From Clostridia bacterium (GTDB taxonomy: Bacteria > Bacillota > Peptococcia > DRI-13 > UBA5745), in the NCBI GenBank assembly GCA_018436095.1, contig JAHDMJ010000011.1, forward strand, positions 1 to 64,000: a DNA stretch of 64,000 nucleotides. The letters run 5' to 3'. Within the stretch, counting starts at the first letter, position 1; every line of letters starts with the position of its first letter. Shown in pieces: positions 25,521-34,540 of the stretch. Both the position numbers and the translations under genes were made by a program. The notes beneath the pieces were generated by a model. It had not been told where the DNA came from and did no database searches. It saw only the letters and a list, made by a program, of their open reading frames with translations.

Positions 25521-26372
25521 ATGTCAACAAAATGTAAAGTAGCCCTTTTCCAAATGGACTGCAAGCTGGGGGAAACCGAGGTCAACGTTGAGAAATGCTT
25601 AACCGCTATTTCACAGGCCGCCGGTCTGGGCTGCTCTTTAATTGTTTTTCCGGAACTGGCATTATCCGGCTACAACGTGACGTCCCTGGAAGAAGCGCTT
25701 CAATTTGCCATCCCTGTAGATAGCCCCTATATCAAGGGGCTGACGGAGGCATGTAAAAATAATAATATTTATGCTGCGGTAGGTTATATGGAAGTCCGGG
25801 AAGGGAAGGTTTACAATTCCGCCGTTCTCCTGGGTCCGGAAGGCCTTCTGCAAAATTACAGCAAGATGCATATGCCTAATATCGGCCTGGATAAGTTTGC
25901 CGAAAAAGGCCAGCCTCCCGTACCGCCTTCCGAAACTCCCATCGGCAAAATCAGCATGATTGTTTGCTACGATATTCGTTTCCCGGAGCTGACCCGCCAT
26001 TTCGCCCTCAAAGGCGCCGATATGGTCATTAATCTTACCAACTGGCCTCGGGGCAGCGAACACACCCGGGAGGTTTTGCCTATTGCCAGGGCCTTTGAAA
26101 ACAAAATCTACTTTATGTCCTGCAACCGGGTAGGCGACGAGCGGGGCAGCCATTTTATCGGCGGCAGCCGCATAGTCGATCCTAACGGCCGCATCATTGC
26201 TCAAGCCGGTGAGGAAGGGGAAGAGATGATTACAGCAGAAATTGACGTGGCCCTGGCCCGGCAAAAATATTTCTTCTCCCAAGAAGGCAATTGGTCTATT
26301 GATGCAGACAAAGACCGGCGTCCCGATGTTTTCGGCAATATAGACATCCTTACGCCCCCTAGCGAGGATTAA
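25521..26372 (+). CDS. carbon-nitrogen hydrolase (nitrilase superfamily amidase)
   Basis: The 283-residue product shows the nitrilase-fold triad: Glu in FPELALSGYN (about 45), Lys in YSKMHMP (about 115) and Cys in IVCYDIRFPEL (about 150), with a further Glu region at RGSEHTREVLP. Length and layout fit omega-amidase, carbamoylputrescine amidase or related branches; the substrate cannot be set from sequence alone. The start has AAGGAGGTAG upstream. It is a single plus-strand gene between two sporulation genes and is followed by a fragment of the dispersed element. Cytoplasmic, no signal peptide. Confidence 0.9.
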   Translation: MSTKCKVALFQMDCKLGETEVNVEKCLTAISQAAGLGCSLIVFPELALSGYNVTSLEEALQFAIPVDSPYIKGLTEACKNNNIYAAVGYMEVREGKVYNSAVLLGPEGLLQNYSKMHMPNIGLDKFAEKGQPPVPPSETPIGKISMIVCYDIRFPELTRHFALKGADMVINLTNWPRGSEHTREVLPIARAFENKIYFMSCNRVGDERGSHFIGGSRIVDPNGRIIAQAGEEGEEMITAEIDVALARQKYFFSQEGNWSIDADKDRRPDVFGNIDILTPPSED

Positions 26373-26415
26373 TCTGAGATAAGAATCTGTAAATAAGCTG
26401 ATTTCAGGGGTAATC

Positions 26416-26460
26416 TGTGCAAATCTTCCGGTTATGTGCAGATTGCCTCTTTGCCTTTTA
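26416..26460 (+). repeat. solitary fragment of the dispersed intergenic element
   Basis: TGTGCAAATCTTCCGGTTAT followed by GTGCAGATTGCCTCTTTGCC matches the third forward motif plus linker of element A (6731-6774) in order and spacing. Only one motif copy is present, so this looks like a decayed or partial copy in the nitrilase to yabG gap. Confidence 0.5.
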
Positions 26461-26510
26461 GGCCCCTTAAAGCCAGGGAAGCGGCGCCCCGTTCTAGCAG
26501 ACGGTCCCTT

Positions 26511-27401
26511 TTAATAGCTGCCTTTAGGAAAACCCAGCCGGAGACAGCCCCGTGTCTCAATACCCCCTACTCCTTCGGTGCCGGTGATGGTATTGCTGAG
26601 TATATCCCGCAAAGAAAGTACGTCAAATATGGAAGTATAGGCCAGCTTTTCCGCTAAAAACACGGGATCGAAGGCGTGAATCAGCACCCGGCCGGGAGAA
26701 CTGGCAAAATTGGCGCCGGCTTCAATCAGGGCCTCATAATGAGACTGACAAGCGCCGGCAAAAATAATTAAATTATCTTTATTGGGCTCATACTCCCGAG
26801 CTTTGGTTACCGCTTCAACAAAATATCGGGAATGGCGGTAGTTCTTTACATCTCTGAATTCTTTGTTATTTTTAATGAGACCATCATGACCTGTTAAAAT
26901 TAAAATATTCGGCTTATATTGCTTTAAATAACCGACTACCAGCTCCGGCTGTTTTTTTTCCGGCACCGGCATGGTATTGGCTTTAATTCCTAATTGATGG
27001 TATGTGGTACGGCAGATATCCAGATAGTCCTTATCACCATCCAGGTGCAGCACGGAGCCGGGCAGTTCAAAGTAATCTTTTTCCTCGCCGCTGCCCCCCA
27101 CCATAGTGAAAGGACCCCGCATAAAATTTCGGGATTGTTCCTCCGCCCGGCGTTCAAAGACCCGCCGCATCAGGTCGCTGTTTTTCCGAATATAGGCTTG
27201 GCGGCTGCGGCTGATCTCCGACGGATTTTTTTTTACCAGATCGCTTAAAGGAGCGTCGGCCACCAGGCGAATATCCAACCCCCGCAAAATAGCCTGCTCT
27301 CCCTTTCCTTCCACCTGGCAGATTTCCATCACCCGAAACAATATATCCTGACGATGGGATATCCTGGCTACCACGTCCCCCGGTGCAATTTTTGGCGCCA
27401 T
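26511..27401 (-). CDS. yabG: sporulation-specific protease YabG
   Basis: From the ATG at 27401, preceded by GGAGGGAGGG, the product is 296 residues, normal for YabG. It begins MAPKIAPGDVVARISHRQD and carries the family blocks DYLDICRTTYHQLGI, PNILILTGHDGL and FAGACQSHYEALIEAGANFA. YabG (peptidase family U57) processes spore coat proteins in the mother cell late in sporulation. The position after ksgA matches the order in Bacillus. A longer frame from 27644 runs through intergenic repeats and is not credible. A terminator-like hairpin lies only about 30 bases upstream of the start, so its promoter must be very close, or the hairpin is part of the leader. Confidence 0.93.
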   Translation of the reverse strand: MAPKIAPGDVVARISHRQDILFRVMEICQVEGKGEQAILRGLDIRLVADAPLSDLVKKNPSEISRSRQAYIRKNSDLMRRVFERRAEEQSRNFMRGPFTMVGGSGEEKDYFELPGSVLHLDGDKDYLDICRTTYHQLGIKANTMPVPEKKQPELVVGYLKQYKPNILILTGHDGLIKNNKEFRDVKNYRHSRYFVEAVTKAREYEPNKDNLIIFAGACQSHYEALIEAGANFASSPGRVLIHAFDPVFLAEKLAYTSIFDVLSLRDILSNTITGTEGVGGIETRGCLRLGFPKGSY

Positions 27402-27430
27402 ATCCCTCCCTCCTTTAGACCCATCATATG

Positions 27431-27480
27431 AAAAAGAAGCTTCGGCGGTGACCCTTGGGGCCAGGCTAAAGCTTCTTTTA
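27431..27480 (-). terminator. hairpin with T tract upstream of yabG
   Basis: AAAAGAAGCTT (27432-27442) pairs with AAGCTTCTTTT (27469-27479). Read on the minus strand, the second arm ends CTTCTTTTTC. It most simply ends the metG-tatD-rnmV-ksgA transcript, which would place the repeat element C inside that transcript's 3' untranslated region. Confidence 0.6.
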
Positions 27481-27534
27481 TTTAGACGAAGGAATACTGC
27501 AGCCGGCCATATTTGGCAGGCGGGCAGTAACAGG

Positions 27535-27774
27535 TGCAAAATTGCAGCTTTGTCATTGTTTGCGCTGGCTAACTGTGCAAAATTGCAGCTTTGTCGCCGT
27601 TCGCACTGCCTAACTGAGCAAAATTGCAGCTTTGTCACCCTCAAATCACTGCCTTATAATAGATTTGGCCCAAAAATGGGCTGAAAACCCTATTTTCAGG
27701 CCAAAACACCTCTACGAACTTGCAATTTTGCACAAAAACCGCTTCGCCAAAGTACGAACTTGCAATTTTGCTCA
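27535..27774. repeat. dispersed intergenic element C: best-preserved three-forward, two-reverse copy
   Basis: Forward copies at 27535-27554, 27574-27595 and 27615-27636 share GCAAAATTGCAGCTTTGTC, preceded by GGT, TGT and TGA. Reverse copies at 27713-27734 and 27753-27774 share TACGAACTTGCAATTTTGC, followed by ACA and TCA. Copies lie about 40 bases apart. The middle contains GGCCCAAAAATGGGC and TATTTTCAGGCC. Forward and reverse copies are complementary, so a transcript could form a long stem. The gap between yabG and ksgA (27402-27800) holds this element and one terminator, and no gene. Confidence 0.85.
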
Positions 27775-27800
27775 GTTTAGCCTATCACCGGCAAAAGGCT

Positions 27801-28670
27801 TCAGGCATCTGCCTTGGCGCCGTAGCCCGCTATAGCCACGATGTCGGCAAACTCCTCTAACGCAAGGGTTTCCGGCCTTCTGCGGCTGTCGATGCCGGCC
27901 TCTTCCAGGACTTCCGGCCAGCTTTTGCCGCCGGCGGGCAGAAAAGCCCCCAGGGATTTCAGTCCATTGAGCAGACTTTTACGCCGCTGGTTAAACAACC
28001 CCCGGATTACCAGCCAAAGGGCCTTTTCTTCCACTGCGGCCTTAAAGTCCGGCGGGCGGCGGCGAAAGGTAATCACTGCCGAATTCACCGGCGGCGGCGG
28101 CGTAAAATAATCCGGCTCCAGTTCCATTAAAAGCTTTACCTCACCGTACCAGGCCGCGGCTAAGGCTAAAAGGCCGTAGCCCTCTTCTCCCGGAGAGGCC
28201 AAGATCTTATCCGCTACTTCTTTTTGCAGCATGATGGCGCCCCCTTCCAGCCCCTTTAACTGCCGAAAGGCCATGGTAACAAAGGGCGTAGATATATGAT
28301 AGGGCAGGTTGGCAGCAATCTTATAAGTTGAGCGCCCTTCCTGAAGGGCCAAAGCCTCCAGGTTCAGCTTCATGGCGTCGCCTTGAATAATCTCCACCGC
28401 CGGCTCATCTTTAAATCGCTGCCGCAAATAGGGAATCAGAGAGCGGTCCAGCTCGATAGCCTTTACCCGGGCGCCTCTGGCAGCCAGTTCCGCCGTCAAC
28501 GTGCCGGCTCCGGCCCCCACTTCAATAACCAGGTCTCCTGCCGTAACACCGGCCCCATCGGCAATCTCTTCTAATATAAAGGAATTAAACAGAAAATTTT
28601 GCCCCAATTCTTTTTTGAACCGAAATCCCTGGCGGCTTAAGACCGCCAGGGCCGGATGGTCTTTTTTCAT
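27801..28670 (-). CDS. rsmA: 16S rRNA dimethyladenosine transferase RsmA (KsgA)
   Basis: The 289-residue product has the family blocks ELGQNFLFNSFILEEIA, the SAM motif VIEVGAGAGTLT and the catalytic NLPYHISTPF. It dimethylates two adjacent adenosines near the 3' end of 16S rRNA during ribosome assembly. The ATG overlaps the stop of rnmV (ATGA), as is usual for this gene pair. It is the last gene of a minus-strand operon starting at metG. Confidence 0.96.
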   Translation of the reverse strand: MKKDHPALAVLSRQGFRFKKELGQNFLFNSFILEEIADGAGVTAGDLVIEVGAGAGTLTAELAARGARVKAIELDRSLIPYLRQRFKDEPAVEIIQGDAMKLNLEALALQEGRSTYKIAANLPYHISTPFVTMAFRQLKGLEGGAIMLQKEVADKILASPGEEGYGLLALAAAWYGEVKLLMELEPDYFTPPPPVNSAVITFRRRPPDFKAAVEEKALWLVIRGLFNQRRKSLLNGLKSLGAFLPAGGKSWPEVLEEAGIDSRRRPETLALEEFADIVAIAGYGAKADA

Positions 28671-29233
28671 CGTTTTCCTTCCATCTCCTCATAAGCTGCC
28701 AAAAAAGCCTGACGGCTGATGCCGTAGTCATTGAGCCGCCTTAGAAATTGCTTGCCGTTAGTCTGGCCTAACCGCAGCCGCCGGGAAAGCCAGTCCCGTT
28801 TTTCTTGAGCGCCTTCGCCGCCGGCCAAGCCCAGCTCAACCATATCGGCCAGACTAAAAACCTGGGGCCGCTGGACGGCCAAAGTAGCCTTAGCAGCCGC
28901 TAAAGCAGCTAGTATCTCCGCCGGCGATCCATATTCCACGCCCACAGGCTTGTTTTTTTGCCGCCGGTCATGGTAGAGGTAGGCCTGCTTGCAACCGGGC
29001 ACTCGCTGATTGATAATCTGGCGAATTTTAGCGCCGGGGCCGTCGGGATCCGTTAAAATAATGACGCCGCAACGTTTCTGGGCTTCTCGAATTTCTTCGA
29101 CAATTTCCCGGGAAATACCCAAGCCGCTGGTAATAATCGTTTGGGCCCGGCAGGCTCTTTTTACTGCGGCCACGTCATCCTTGCCCTCTACTACAATGAC
29201 CTCTTGAATTAAAGGCAGGCTATCCCGGATCAT
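28667..29233 (-). CDS. rnmV: ribonuclease M5
   Basis: At 188 residues this is a TOPRIM-domain nuclease that matures 5S rRNA in Firmicutes. The TOPRIM acidic motifs are IVVEGKDDVAAVKRA at the N-terminus and ILTDPDGPGAKIR near residue 58. The C-terminal part contains the helical 5S-binding region (GLGQTNGKQFLRRLN). It overlaps tatD and rsmA by four bases at its two ends, giving tight translational coupling in the conserved tatD-rnmV-ksgA order. Confidence 0.95.
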   Translation of the reverse strand: MIRDSLPLIQEVIVVEGKDDVAAVKRACRAQTIITSGLGISREIVEEIREAQKRCGVIILTDPDGPGAKIRQIINQRVPGCKQAYLYHDRRQKNKPVGVEYGSPAEILAALAAAKATLAVQRPQVFSLADMVELGLAGGEGAQEKRDWLSRRLRLGQTNGKQFLRRLNDYGISRQAFLAAYEEMEGKR

Positions 29234-30000
29234 AGGGGCAAACGGTAAACCCGGCAGGCGTTTTCCCAGGTAAGCCGGGCCATTTCCTCCACCGTAACAC
29301 CCCGCAGCTCGGCCAGGGCCTTCCCTGTTTCCACCACATAGGCGGGTTCATTTCTTTTGCCCCGGTAAGGCAAGGGGGATAAATAAGGGCAGTCCGTTTC
29401 GATCAGCAGCCTGTCTAAAGGCACCGCCGCCGCCGCCCGCCGCAGCTTGTCGGCATTTTTGAATGTGACCACGCCGGAAAAGGAGATATGGAAGCCCTTT
29501 TTAACGATTTCTGCCGCCATTTCGGCGCTGCCGGAATAGCAATGGAAGATACCGCCATTCTCCCAGCCTCCTTCTTCCGTCAAGATATCGAAGCTTTCCC
29601 GGTGGGCCTCCCGGTCATGGATAGTAATGGGCATGCCCAGCTCCTTGGCCAGTCTGATCTGGCGGCGAAACACCTGGCGCTGAACATCCCGGGGAGAAAA
29701 GTCATAATGGAAATCCAGGCCGATTTCACCGATGGCCACAATTTTCGGATGGGCTGCCCAGCCCTTGATTTCTGCCAGTAATTCATCGGTCATATCTTTC
29801 GCATCGTGAGGGTGCAAGCCCACAGTGCCATAAATACCATCATATTTCTCCACCAGCTCAAGGGTATTGAGAGCCGCCTCCCGGCTGCAGCCGATATTAA
29901 CAAAGCGGGTAACGCCCGCCGCTGCCGCTCTTTTGATTGCCTCTTCCCGGTCGCCGTCAAAATCCGTATCATCTATATGGGCATGGCTGTCAAACCACAT
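29230..30000 (-). CDS. tatD: TatD-family metal-dependent DNase
   Basis: Starting at the ATG at 30000 (MWFDSHAHID), the product is 256 residues with the TatD metal ligands in place: HAHID, GEIGLDFHYD, the histidine in ITIHDREAH, HCYSGS and ETDCPYLSPLP. The family has Mg- or Mn-dependent 3'-5' exonuclease activity and is often called YabD in Firmicutes. A longer reading to 30042 lacks a ribosome site, whereas GGAAAGG precedes the chosen start. It lies between metG (54 bases upstream) and rnmV (4-base overlap). Confidence 0.93.
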   Translation of the reverse strand: MWFDSHAHIDDTDFDGDREEAIKRAAAAGVTRFVNIGCSREAALNTLELVEKYDGIYGTVGLHPHDAKDMTDELLAEIKGWAAHPKIVAIGEIGLDFHYDFSPRDVQRQVFRRQIRLAKELGMPITIHDREAHRESFDILTEEGGWENGGIFHCYSGSAEMAAEIVKKGFHISFSGVVTFKNADKLRRAAAAVPLDRLLIETDCPYLSPLPYRGKRNEPAYVVETGKALAELRGVTVEEMARLTWENACRVYRLPL

Positions 30001-30054
30001 TCTGTTTTCTACCTTTCCTTCTGTCGATTTATAACGGGGCATATCCTCGTTGAT

Positions 30055-32001
30055 CTAACGAACCTTTGAGCCGCTGGCCACATCCGCCGGCAGAGTGATC
30101 ACTTCCAGCCGGTCGCCGTCGGCGGCGGCCAGCAGCATACCTTGAGACTCCACACCCCGCAGCTTGGCCGGCTTTAAATTGGCCACCACGATGATCTTTC
30201 GTCCCACCATTTCTTCCGGCTTGTAATGTTGGGCCACGCCAGCCACTAATGTCCGCCGTTCTTCACCGATGGCGATTTCCAGCTTCAGTAATTTGTCGGC
30301 CTTGGGAACGGGCTGGCATGCCAACACCTCCGCTACCCGCAGGTCCACTTGGGCAAAGGTTTCATAATCAATAAGGGCCGTTTCTGCCTTAGCCGTTTCT
30401 GTCGTAACCGGTTCAACCGTTGCCGGCTTAGCTTCTGCCTTAGCCGCCTCTTTAGGCTCTTCGTCTTTCCATTCGATTCTGGGGAAAAGGCCTTCGCCCT
30501 TCTTTACCTGCTGCCCCGCCTTGGTACCGCCCCAAGCCAGTTGCTGCCAATCCCGGCAGGCCTGGGGATCGTGGCCGGTTTGGGCCCAGACCAAAGGAGG
30601 TATATTGGGCATAGCGGGAGCCAGCAGCATAGTGGCAATCCTTACGGATTCCAAAAGATGCACCATTACGGTGGCCAGCCTTTGCCAGTCTGCCGGGTCT
30701 TTGGCCAAAGTCCAGGGCGCCGTCTCATCGATGTATTTGTTGGCCCGGCTGATCAGCTTAAAAACCGCCGCCAAAGCGCCCGCAAAATCCAGTTTGTCCA
30801 TATAAGAGGCTGCTTCCGGCACCACGGCGGCGGCCAGGGCCGCCAGCTCCTGATCGATGGGCTCCGGGCTGCCTGCTGCCGGCACTGTGCCTTCAAAATA
30901 CTTTTCAATCATGGCTACTGATCGGGAAACCAAATTGCCGTAGTCATTGGCCAGGTCGATATTGATCCTCTGAACCAGAGCTCCTTCGGAATAATAGCCA
31001 TCCTGGCCGCTGGGGATTTCCCGCAGCAAAAAATAACGGACGGCTGCCACCCCATATTTTTCGATGAGCAACTGAGGATCCACCACATTGCCCTTGGACT
31101 TGGACATTTTGCCGGAGTCCAATAAAACCCAGCCGTGGCCGAAAACCTTCTTCGGCAAAGGCAGATCGGCAGCCATGAGAATGATGGGCCAAATTACCGT
31201 ATGAAAACGGATGATGTCTTTGGCCATCAGGTGTACGTCTGCCGGCCAGAAGGCGTCATATAAAGAAGTGTCGTCGGAGCCATAGCCTAAAGCGGTAATA
31301 TAGTTGCTCAAAGCGTCAAACCAAACGTAGATGACGTGCTTTTCGTTAATGGGAACGGGAATACCCCAGTCAAAAGAAGTCCGGGAGATACAGAGATCCT
31401 CCAGCCCGCCTTTGACAAAATTGATCATTTCATTGCGGCGGCTGGCCGGTTGGATGAAATCAGGATTTTCTTCAATGTAGTTAAGAAGGCGGTCCTGATA
31501 CTTGGACATCCGGAAAAAATAGCTTTCTTCTTCAATAATATCCACAGCCTTGCCGCAATCAGGACATATATGTTCTTCGCCCACTTGCCTTTCGGTAAAA
31601 TAGGTTTCGCAGGAAACGCAGTACCAGCCCTGATAATGGGACAAATAAATGTCCCCTTTCTCATATATGGTTTGGAACAGCTTTTCCACGCCTTTAATAT
31701 GACGCTCCTCCGTTGTCCGGATGAAATCATCATTGTCGATCATCAGCTTTTGCCAGAGATTTTGCCAAATTACCGCCATATCATCCACATGACGCTGAGG
31801 GCTTTTGCCGCCGGCGGCAGCGGCCTTGGCTATTTTTTGGCCATGCTCGTCCATACCGGTAAGAAAGCGGGTTTCAAAGCCCTGCATTTTCTTGTATCTG
31901 GTCATGGCATCGGCCAAAACCGTGGTCAGTCCGTGGCCGATATGGGCATTGGCGCTGGGATAATAAATGGGGGTAGTAATGTAAAATCTCTGCTTTTCCA
32001 T
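30055..32001 (-). CDS. metG: methionyl-tRNA synthetase
   Basis: The 648-residue enzyme has the class I signatures YPSANAHIGHG (HIGH) and KMSKSKGNVVDP (KMSKS). It also has a zinc knuckle (CVSCETYF with CPDCGKAV) of the single-knuckle type. A C-terminal tRNA-binding EMAP/Trbp111-like domain (FAQVDLRVAEVLAC, GVESQGMLLAA) supports dimerisation. An Ala/Glu/Lys-rich spacer (KEAAKAEAKPATVEPVTTETAK) separates the anticodon domain from the C-terminal domain and looks like a lineage-specific linker. It is first in the metG-tatD-rnmV-ksgA operon and divergent from abrB. Confidence 0.96.
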   Translation of the reverse strand: MEKQRFYITTPIYYPSANAHIGHGLTTVLADAMTRYKKMQGFETRFLTGMDEHGQKIAKAAAAGGKSPQRHVDDMAVIWQNLWQKLMIDNDDFIRTTEERHIKGVEKLFQTIYEKGDIYLSHYQGWYCVSCETYFTERQVGEEHICPDCGKAVDIIEEESYFFRMSKYQDRLLNYIEENPDFIQPASRRNEMINFVKGGLEDLCISRTSFDWGIPVPINEKHVIYVWFDALSNYITALGYGSDDTSLYDAFWPADVHLMAKDIIRFHTVIWPIILMAADLPLPKKVFGHGWVLLDSGKMSKSKGNVVDPQLLIEKYGVAAVRYFLLREIPSGQDGYYSEGALVQRINIDLANDYGNLVSRSVAMIEKYFEGTVPAAGSPEPIDQELAALAAAVVPEAASYMDKLDFAGALAAVFKLISRANKYIDETAPWTLAKDPADWQRLATVMVHLLESVRIATMLLAPAMPNIPPLVWAQTGHDPQACRDWQQLAWGGTKAGQQVKKGEGLFPRIEWKDEEPKEAAKAEAKPATVEPVTTETAKAETALIDYETFAQVDLRVAEVLACQPVPKADKLLKLEIAIGEERRTLVAGVAQHYKPEEMVGRKIIVVANLKPAKLRGVESQGMLLAAADGDRLEVITLPADVASGSKVR

Positions 32002-32091
32002 ATTGTCCTCCTATTTTTTTACATTTTCGGGCAATTAACTTACCCAAAAAAAGAATTTACAAAGTTTTTCTTCTCAAATGTCGTTTTGATG

Positions 32092-32120
32092 TTGACTTTA
32101 ATTGGAAGTATTGTTATTCT
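32092..32120 (+). promoter_or_regulatory. sigma-A type promoter for abrB
   Basis: TTGACT (32092-32097) and TATTCT (32115-32120) are separated by 17 bases, and lie about 50 bases upstream of the abrB start. Both hexamers are close to consensus. Confidence 0.65.
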
Positions 32121-32169
32121 TTACTTGAGAGTAATTTAGAATACATTAAATAAGAAAGGAGAAATGTTG

Positions 32170-32415
32170 ATGAAGTCTACAGGTATTGTCAGAAAAGTTG
32201 ATGAGCTAGGCCGCGTGGTTATTCCCATTGAATTGCGCCGTACATTGGGAATTGATTTGAAGGACTCACTGGAAATCTATGTTGATGAAGAAAAGATTAT
32301 CCTGAAAAAATATGAGCCTGCCTGCATTTTCTGCGGCAGCGCCAATAATGTTCATCACTTCCACAATAAATTGATCTGCAAAGATTGTGCCAAGAGCTTG
32401 ATCGAGACTTTCTAA
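32170..32415 (+). CDS. abrB: AbrB-family transition-state regulator with zinc-ribbon tail
   Basis: The 81-residue product begins MKSTGIVRKVDELGRVVIPI, nearly the same as the swapped-hairpin DNA-binding domain of Bacillus AbrB. The C-terminal half differs from the Bacillus multimerisation domain: it has two CxxC pairs (CIFCG and CKDC) with His residues between, as in the shorter clostridial AbrB proteins. The family represses post-exponential and sporulation genes. I prefer the ATG at 32170, 8 bases after AAGGAG; an ATG at 32164 is only 2 bases from it. It is divergent from metG, as in Bacillus. Confidence 0.93.
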   Translation: MKSTGIVRKVDELGRVVIPIELRRTLGIDLKDSLEIYVDEEKIILKKYEPACIFCGSANNVHHFHNKLICKDCAKSLIETF

Positions 32416-32463
32416 AAAGATATTTGACTAAGCAGAATGAAAGCATACTATTTTTGCATGATA

Positions 32464-32494
32464 GAGCATCTCGTCCTTCGAGATGTTCTTTTTT
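32464..32494 (+). terminator. terminator after abrB
   Basis: GAGCATCTCG (32464-32473) pairs with CGAGATGTTC (32479-32488) around a 5-base loop, followed by six T residues. It ends the abrB transcript ahead of the convergent rsmI gene. Confidence 0.85.
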
Positions 32495-32522
32495 GTCATT
32501 TGCCGGCAGGTAAAGCCGGCAA

Positions 32523-33422
32523 TCAGCCTTCTTCCCGGCCCCAGGACACCAGCAGGGCATACATGTCCTTGGCAGCCAGACCGGTTTCGCAAGCCAACTG
32601 CCTGCTGGCTTCCTTCTTGCTCAGCCCCCGGTCCAGCAAGCTTCTGCCCAGGGCTTCCAACTCATCAGCATTCAGGTTCCGGCCTTTTACCTTGTGGTAA
32701 CCCTCCAGGACCACCACGATTTCCCCTTTGACCTCCGGCATCTGTTCCAGCCTTGCGATCACTTCCGGCAAACTGCCCCGCAGAAATTCCTCATAACGCT
32801 TCGTCAATTCTCTGGCTACGCAACAGCGCCGCTCCCCCCAGGCTGCCTGGAGGAAGGCTAACGTAGCAATCAGCCGTTTGGGACTTTCATAAAAAATCAA
32901 GGTACCGGAAAAGCTGCCAAAATCAGTGAGCCAAGCTTTCCTGGCCTTGGTTTCCCTGGGGAAAAAACCTCCGAAGGCAAAAGCGTCGGTGTCAAGGCCT
33001 GAAGCCACTAAAGCCGTCAGGCCTGCCGAGGGTCCCGGCACCACGGTAAGAGGGATACCGGCAGCCGCAGCCTGGCGGATCAATCTGGCCCCGGGATCCG
33101 ATATGCCGGGCATACCGGCGTCGCTGACCAGGGCCACGGTCTTGCCTTCCTGCAAAAGCTCCAGCAGCCGCTTGCTTTGCTTTTCTTCATTGTGGGCAAA
33201 GCAGCTTACCAGCGGCTTCTTGAGCCCATAAGCTTGCAAAAGCAAACCGGTGCGCCTGGTATCCTCGGCGGCCACCAGATCTACGCCGCCCAGAATACGC
33301 AAAGCCCGCAGAGTAATATCCTCCAGATTGCCAATGGGGGTGGCCACAATATATAAAGTCCCAGATACTAAAGGGGCCGCTCCTTTGCTTTTCGGCAATT
33401 GAAAGGCTTGTTCTTCACTCAT
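32523..33422 (-). CDS. rsmI: 16S rRNA 2'-O-ribose C1402 methyltransferase RsmI
   Basis: From the ATG at 33422, which overlaps the yabA stop as ATGA, the product is 299 residues. It has the tetrapyrrole-methylase-fold signatures [41 protein letters not shown] and VVPGPSA. It methylates the 2' oxygen of C1402 in the decoding centre. A longer frame would run into yabA and is rejected. It is the last gene of the darA-holB-yaaT-yabA-rsmI operon. Confidence 0.95.
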   Translation of the reverse strand: MSEEQAFQLPKSKGAAPLVSGTLYIVATPIGNLEDITLRALRILGGVDLVAAEDTRRTGLLLQAYGLKKPLVSCFAHNEEKQSKRLLELLQEGKTVALVSDAGMPGISDPGARLIRQAAAAGIPLTVVPGPSAGLTALVASGLDTDAFAFGGFFPRETKARKAWLTDFGSFSGTLIFYESPKRLIATLAFLQAAWGERRCCVARELTKRYEEFLRGSLPEVIARLEQMPEVKGEIVVVLEGYHKVKGRNLNADELEALGRSLLDRGLSKKEASRQLACETGLAAKDMYALLVSWGREEG

Positions 33423-33721
33423 TTGCCTAAAAACCCCCGGCAAAACAAGCATTCGCCTTTTCTTTCCTGGCCAAAAAACAGGTGGCAAATGTGAAAGCCT
33501 TCCTGATATAGTTTTTCCAGGTTATCTTGCGCCGTTTGTTGGATTTTTAATCCATTGGCGGACATTTGTTGAAAATCGCCATCCCCCATCTGACAAAGCT
33601 GCCGCCGCAGCCTTTGGTTTTCTTCTTCCAAAAGCCTGGCTTCCTGCTTAGCCTGCTGAATTTCTTCCTGCAAAAGCCGCTGGCTTTTTTCGATGCGGGA
33701 AAGCCTTTCGCTCAGGCTCAT
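33419..33721 (-). CDS. yabA: replication initiation-control protein YabA
   Basis: At 100 residues it has an N-terminal leucine-rich coiled coil ([19 protein letters not shown]) and the C-terminal zinc module HICH...CLFCRGFL, typical of YabA (DUF972). In Bacillus it binds DnaA and DnaN and restrains chromosome replication initiation. It overlaps yaaT upstream and rsmI downstream by four bases each, which fits the conserved operon. Confidence 0.92.
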   Translation of the reverse strand: MSLSERLSRIEKSQRLLQEEIQQAKQEARLLEEENQRLRRQLCQMGDGDFQQMSANGLKIQQTAQDNLEKLYQEGFHICHLFFGQERKGECLFCRGFLGK

Positions 33722-34536
33722 TTATCTTGCTCCTCGTCTTTTTCCTTAACCTGTACAATGATCTCCTCCAGCTCCGGGTAATCCGCCAAATCGGCTTCCG
33801 TCAAGTAGCCTTCCTTCAACAGTTCCTCGGCCAGCTCTATTTCTGAGGGATCTTTCTGCTTTTCCTGATTTTTGGGGCAGCGGCACTTTTTGTTGCATTC
33901 ATAGCCATAGCTTTCGTATTTTAAGCAGCACATCAAACGTCCGCAAATGCCCGATATCTTGCTGGGATTAAGGGAAAGGTTTTGCTCCTTAGCCATGCGG
34001 ATAGATACGGGCTCAAAATCACTGAGAAAAGAAGCGCAACAAAGCTCCCTGCCGCAAGAGCCCAAGCCGCCCAGCATCTTCGCTTCATCCCGCACACCTA
34101 TCTGACGCAGTTCGATTCTGGTTTTAAATATGGCTGCCAGGTCCTTAACCAATTCCCGAAAATCCACCCGGCCTTCGGCCGTAAAATAAAACAAAACCTT
34201 GCTGCCGTCAAAGGAGTATTCCACTCCCACCAGCTTCATCGGCAACTGCCGCTGGACGATTTTTTCCAGACACAAGGCCCTGGCCTGTTCTTCTTTTTCC
34301 TGGGCTGCCAGCATCTTTTCCCGGTCTTCCACCGTAGCCAGCCGGATCACTTTGCGCAGGGGCTGCACTACTTTTTTAAGCTCTACTTGACGGTTGCCGA
34401 GAACGGCCTTGCCATATTCCAGACCCCTGGCCGTCTCCACCACAACATCGGTGCCGGCGGGAATCGTAAGTCCTATCGGGTCAAAATAATAAATTTTCCC
34501 TGATGATTTAAATCTGACGCCAACCACTTCGATCAA
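33718..34536 (-). CDS. ricT: PSP1-domain protein YaaT (RicT)
   Basis: The 272-residue product has the PSP1 core ([20 protein letters not shown]) followed by a cysteine-rich region: [22 protein letters not shown] and CNKKCRCP. In Bacillus, RicT acts with RicA and RicF in a complex bearing iron-sulfur clusters that affects sporulation, competence and RNase Y-dependent RNA processing. The C-terminus is acidic ([20 protein letters not shown]). It lies 4 bases downstream of holB and overlaps yabA. Confidence 0.93.
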   Translation of the reverse strand: MIEVVGVRFKSSGKIYYFDPIGLTIPAGTDVVVETARGLEYGKAVLGNRQVELKKVVQPLRKVIRLATVEDREKMLAAQEKEEQARALCLEKIVQRQLPMKLVGVEYSFDGSKVLFYFTAEGRVDFRELVKDLAAIFKTRIELRQIGVRDEAKMLGGLGSCGRELCCASFLSDFEPVSIRMAKEQNLSLNPSKISGICGRLMCCLKYESYGYECNKKCRCPKNQEKQKDPSEIELAEELLKEGYLTEADLADYPELEEIIVQVKEKDEEQDK

Positions 34537-34540
34537 GGGT

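Noticed and set aside
27402-27644. A longer yabG reading starting at 27644.
   Set aside because: The added N-terminus is translated from the motif copies of element C and a terminator; a strong ribosome site precedes the internal ATG at 27401.
27535-27774. CRISPR array suggested by regularly spaced 20-nt repeats about 40 bases apart.
   Set aside because: Copies occur in both orientations, there are only three in a row, spacers are not of uniform length over the family, and no cas genes are present.
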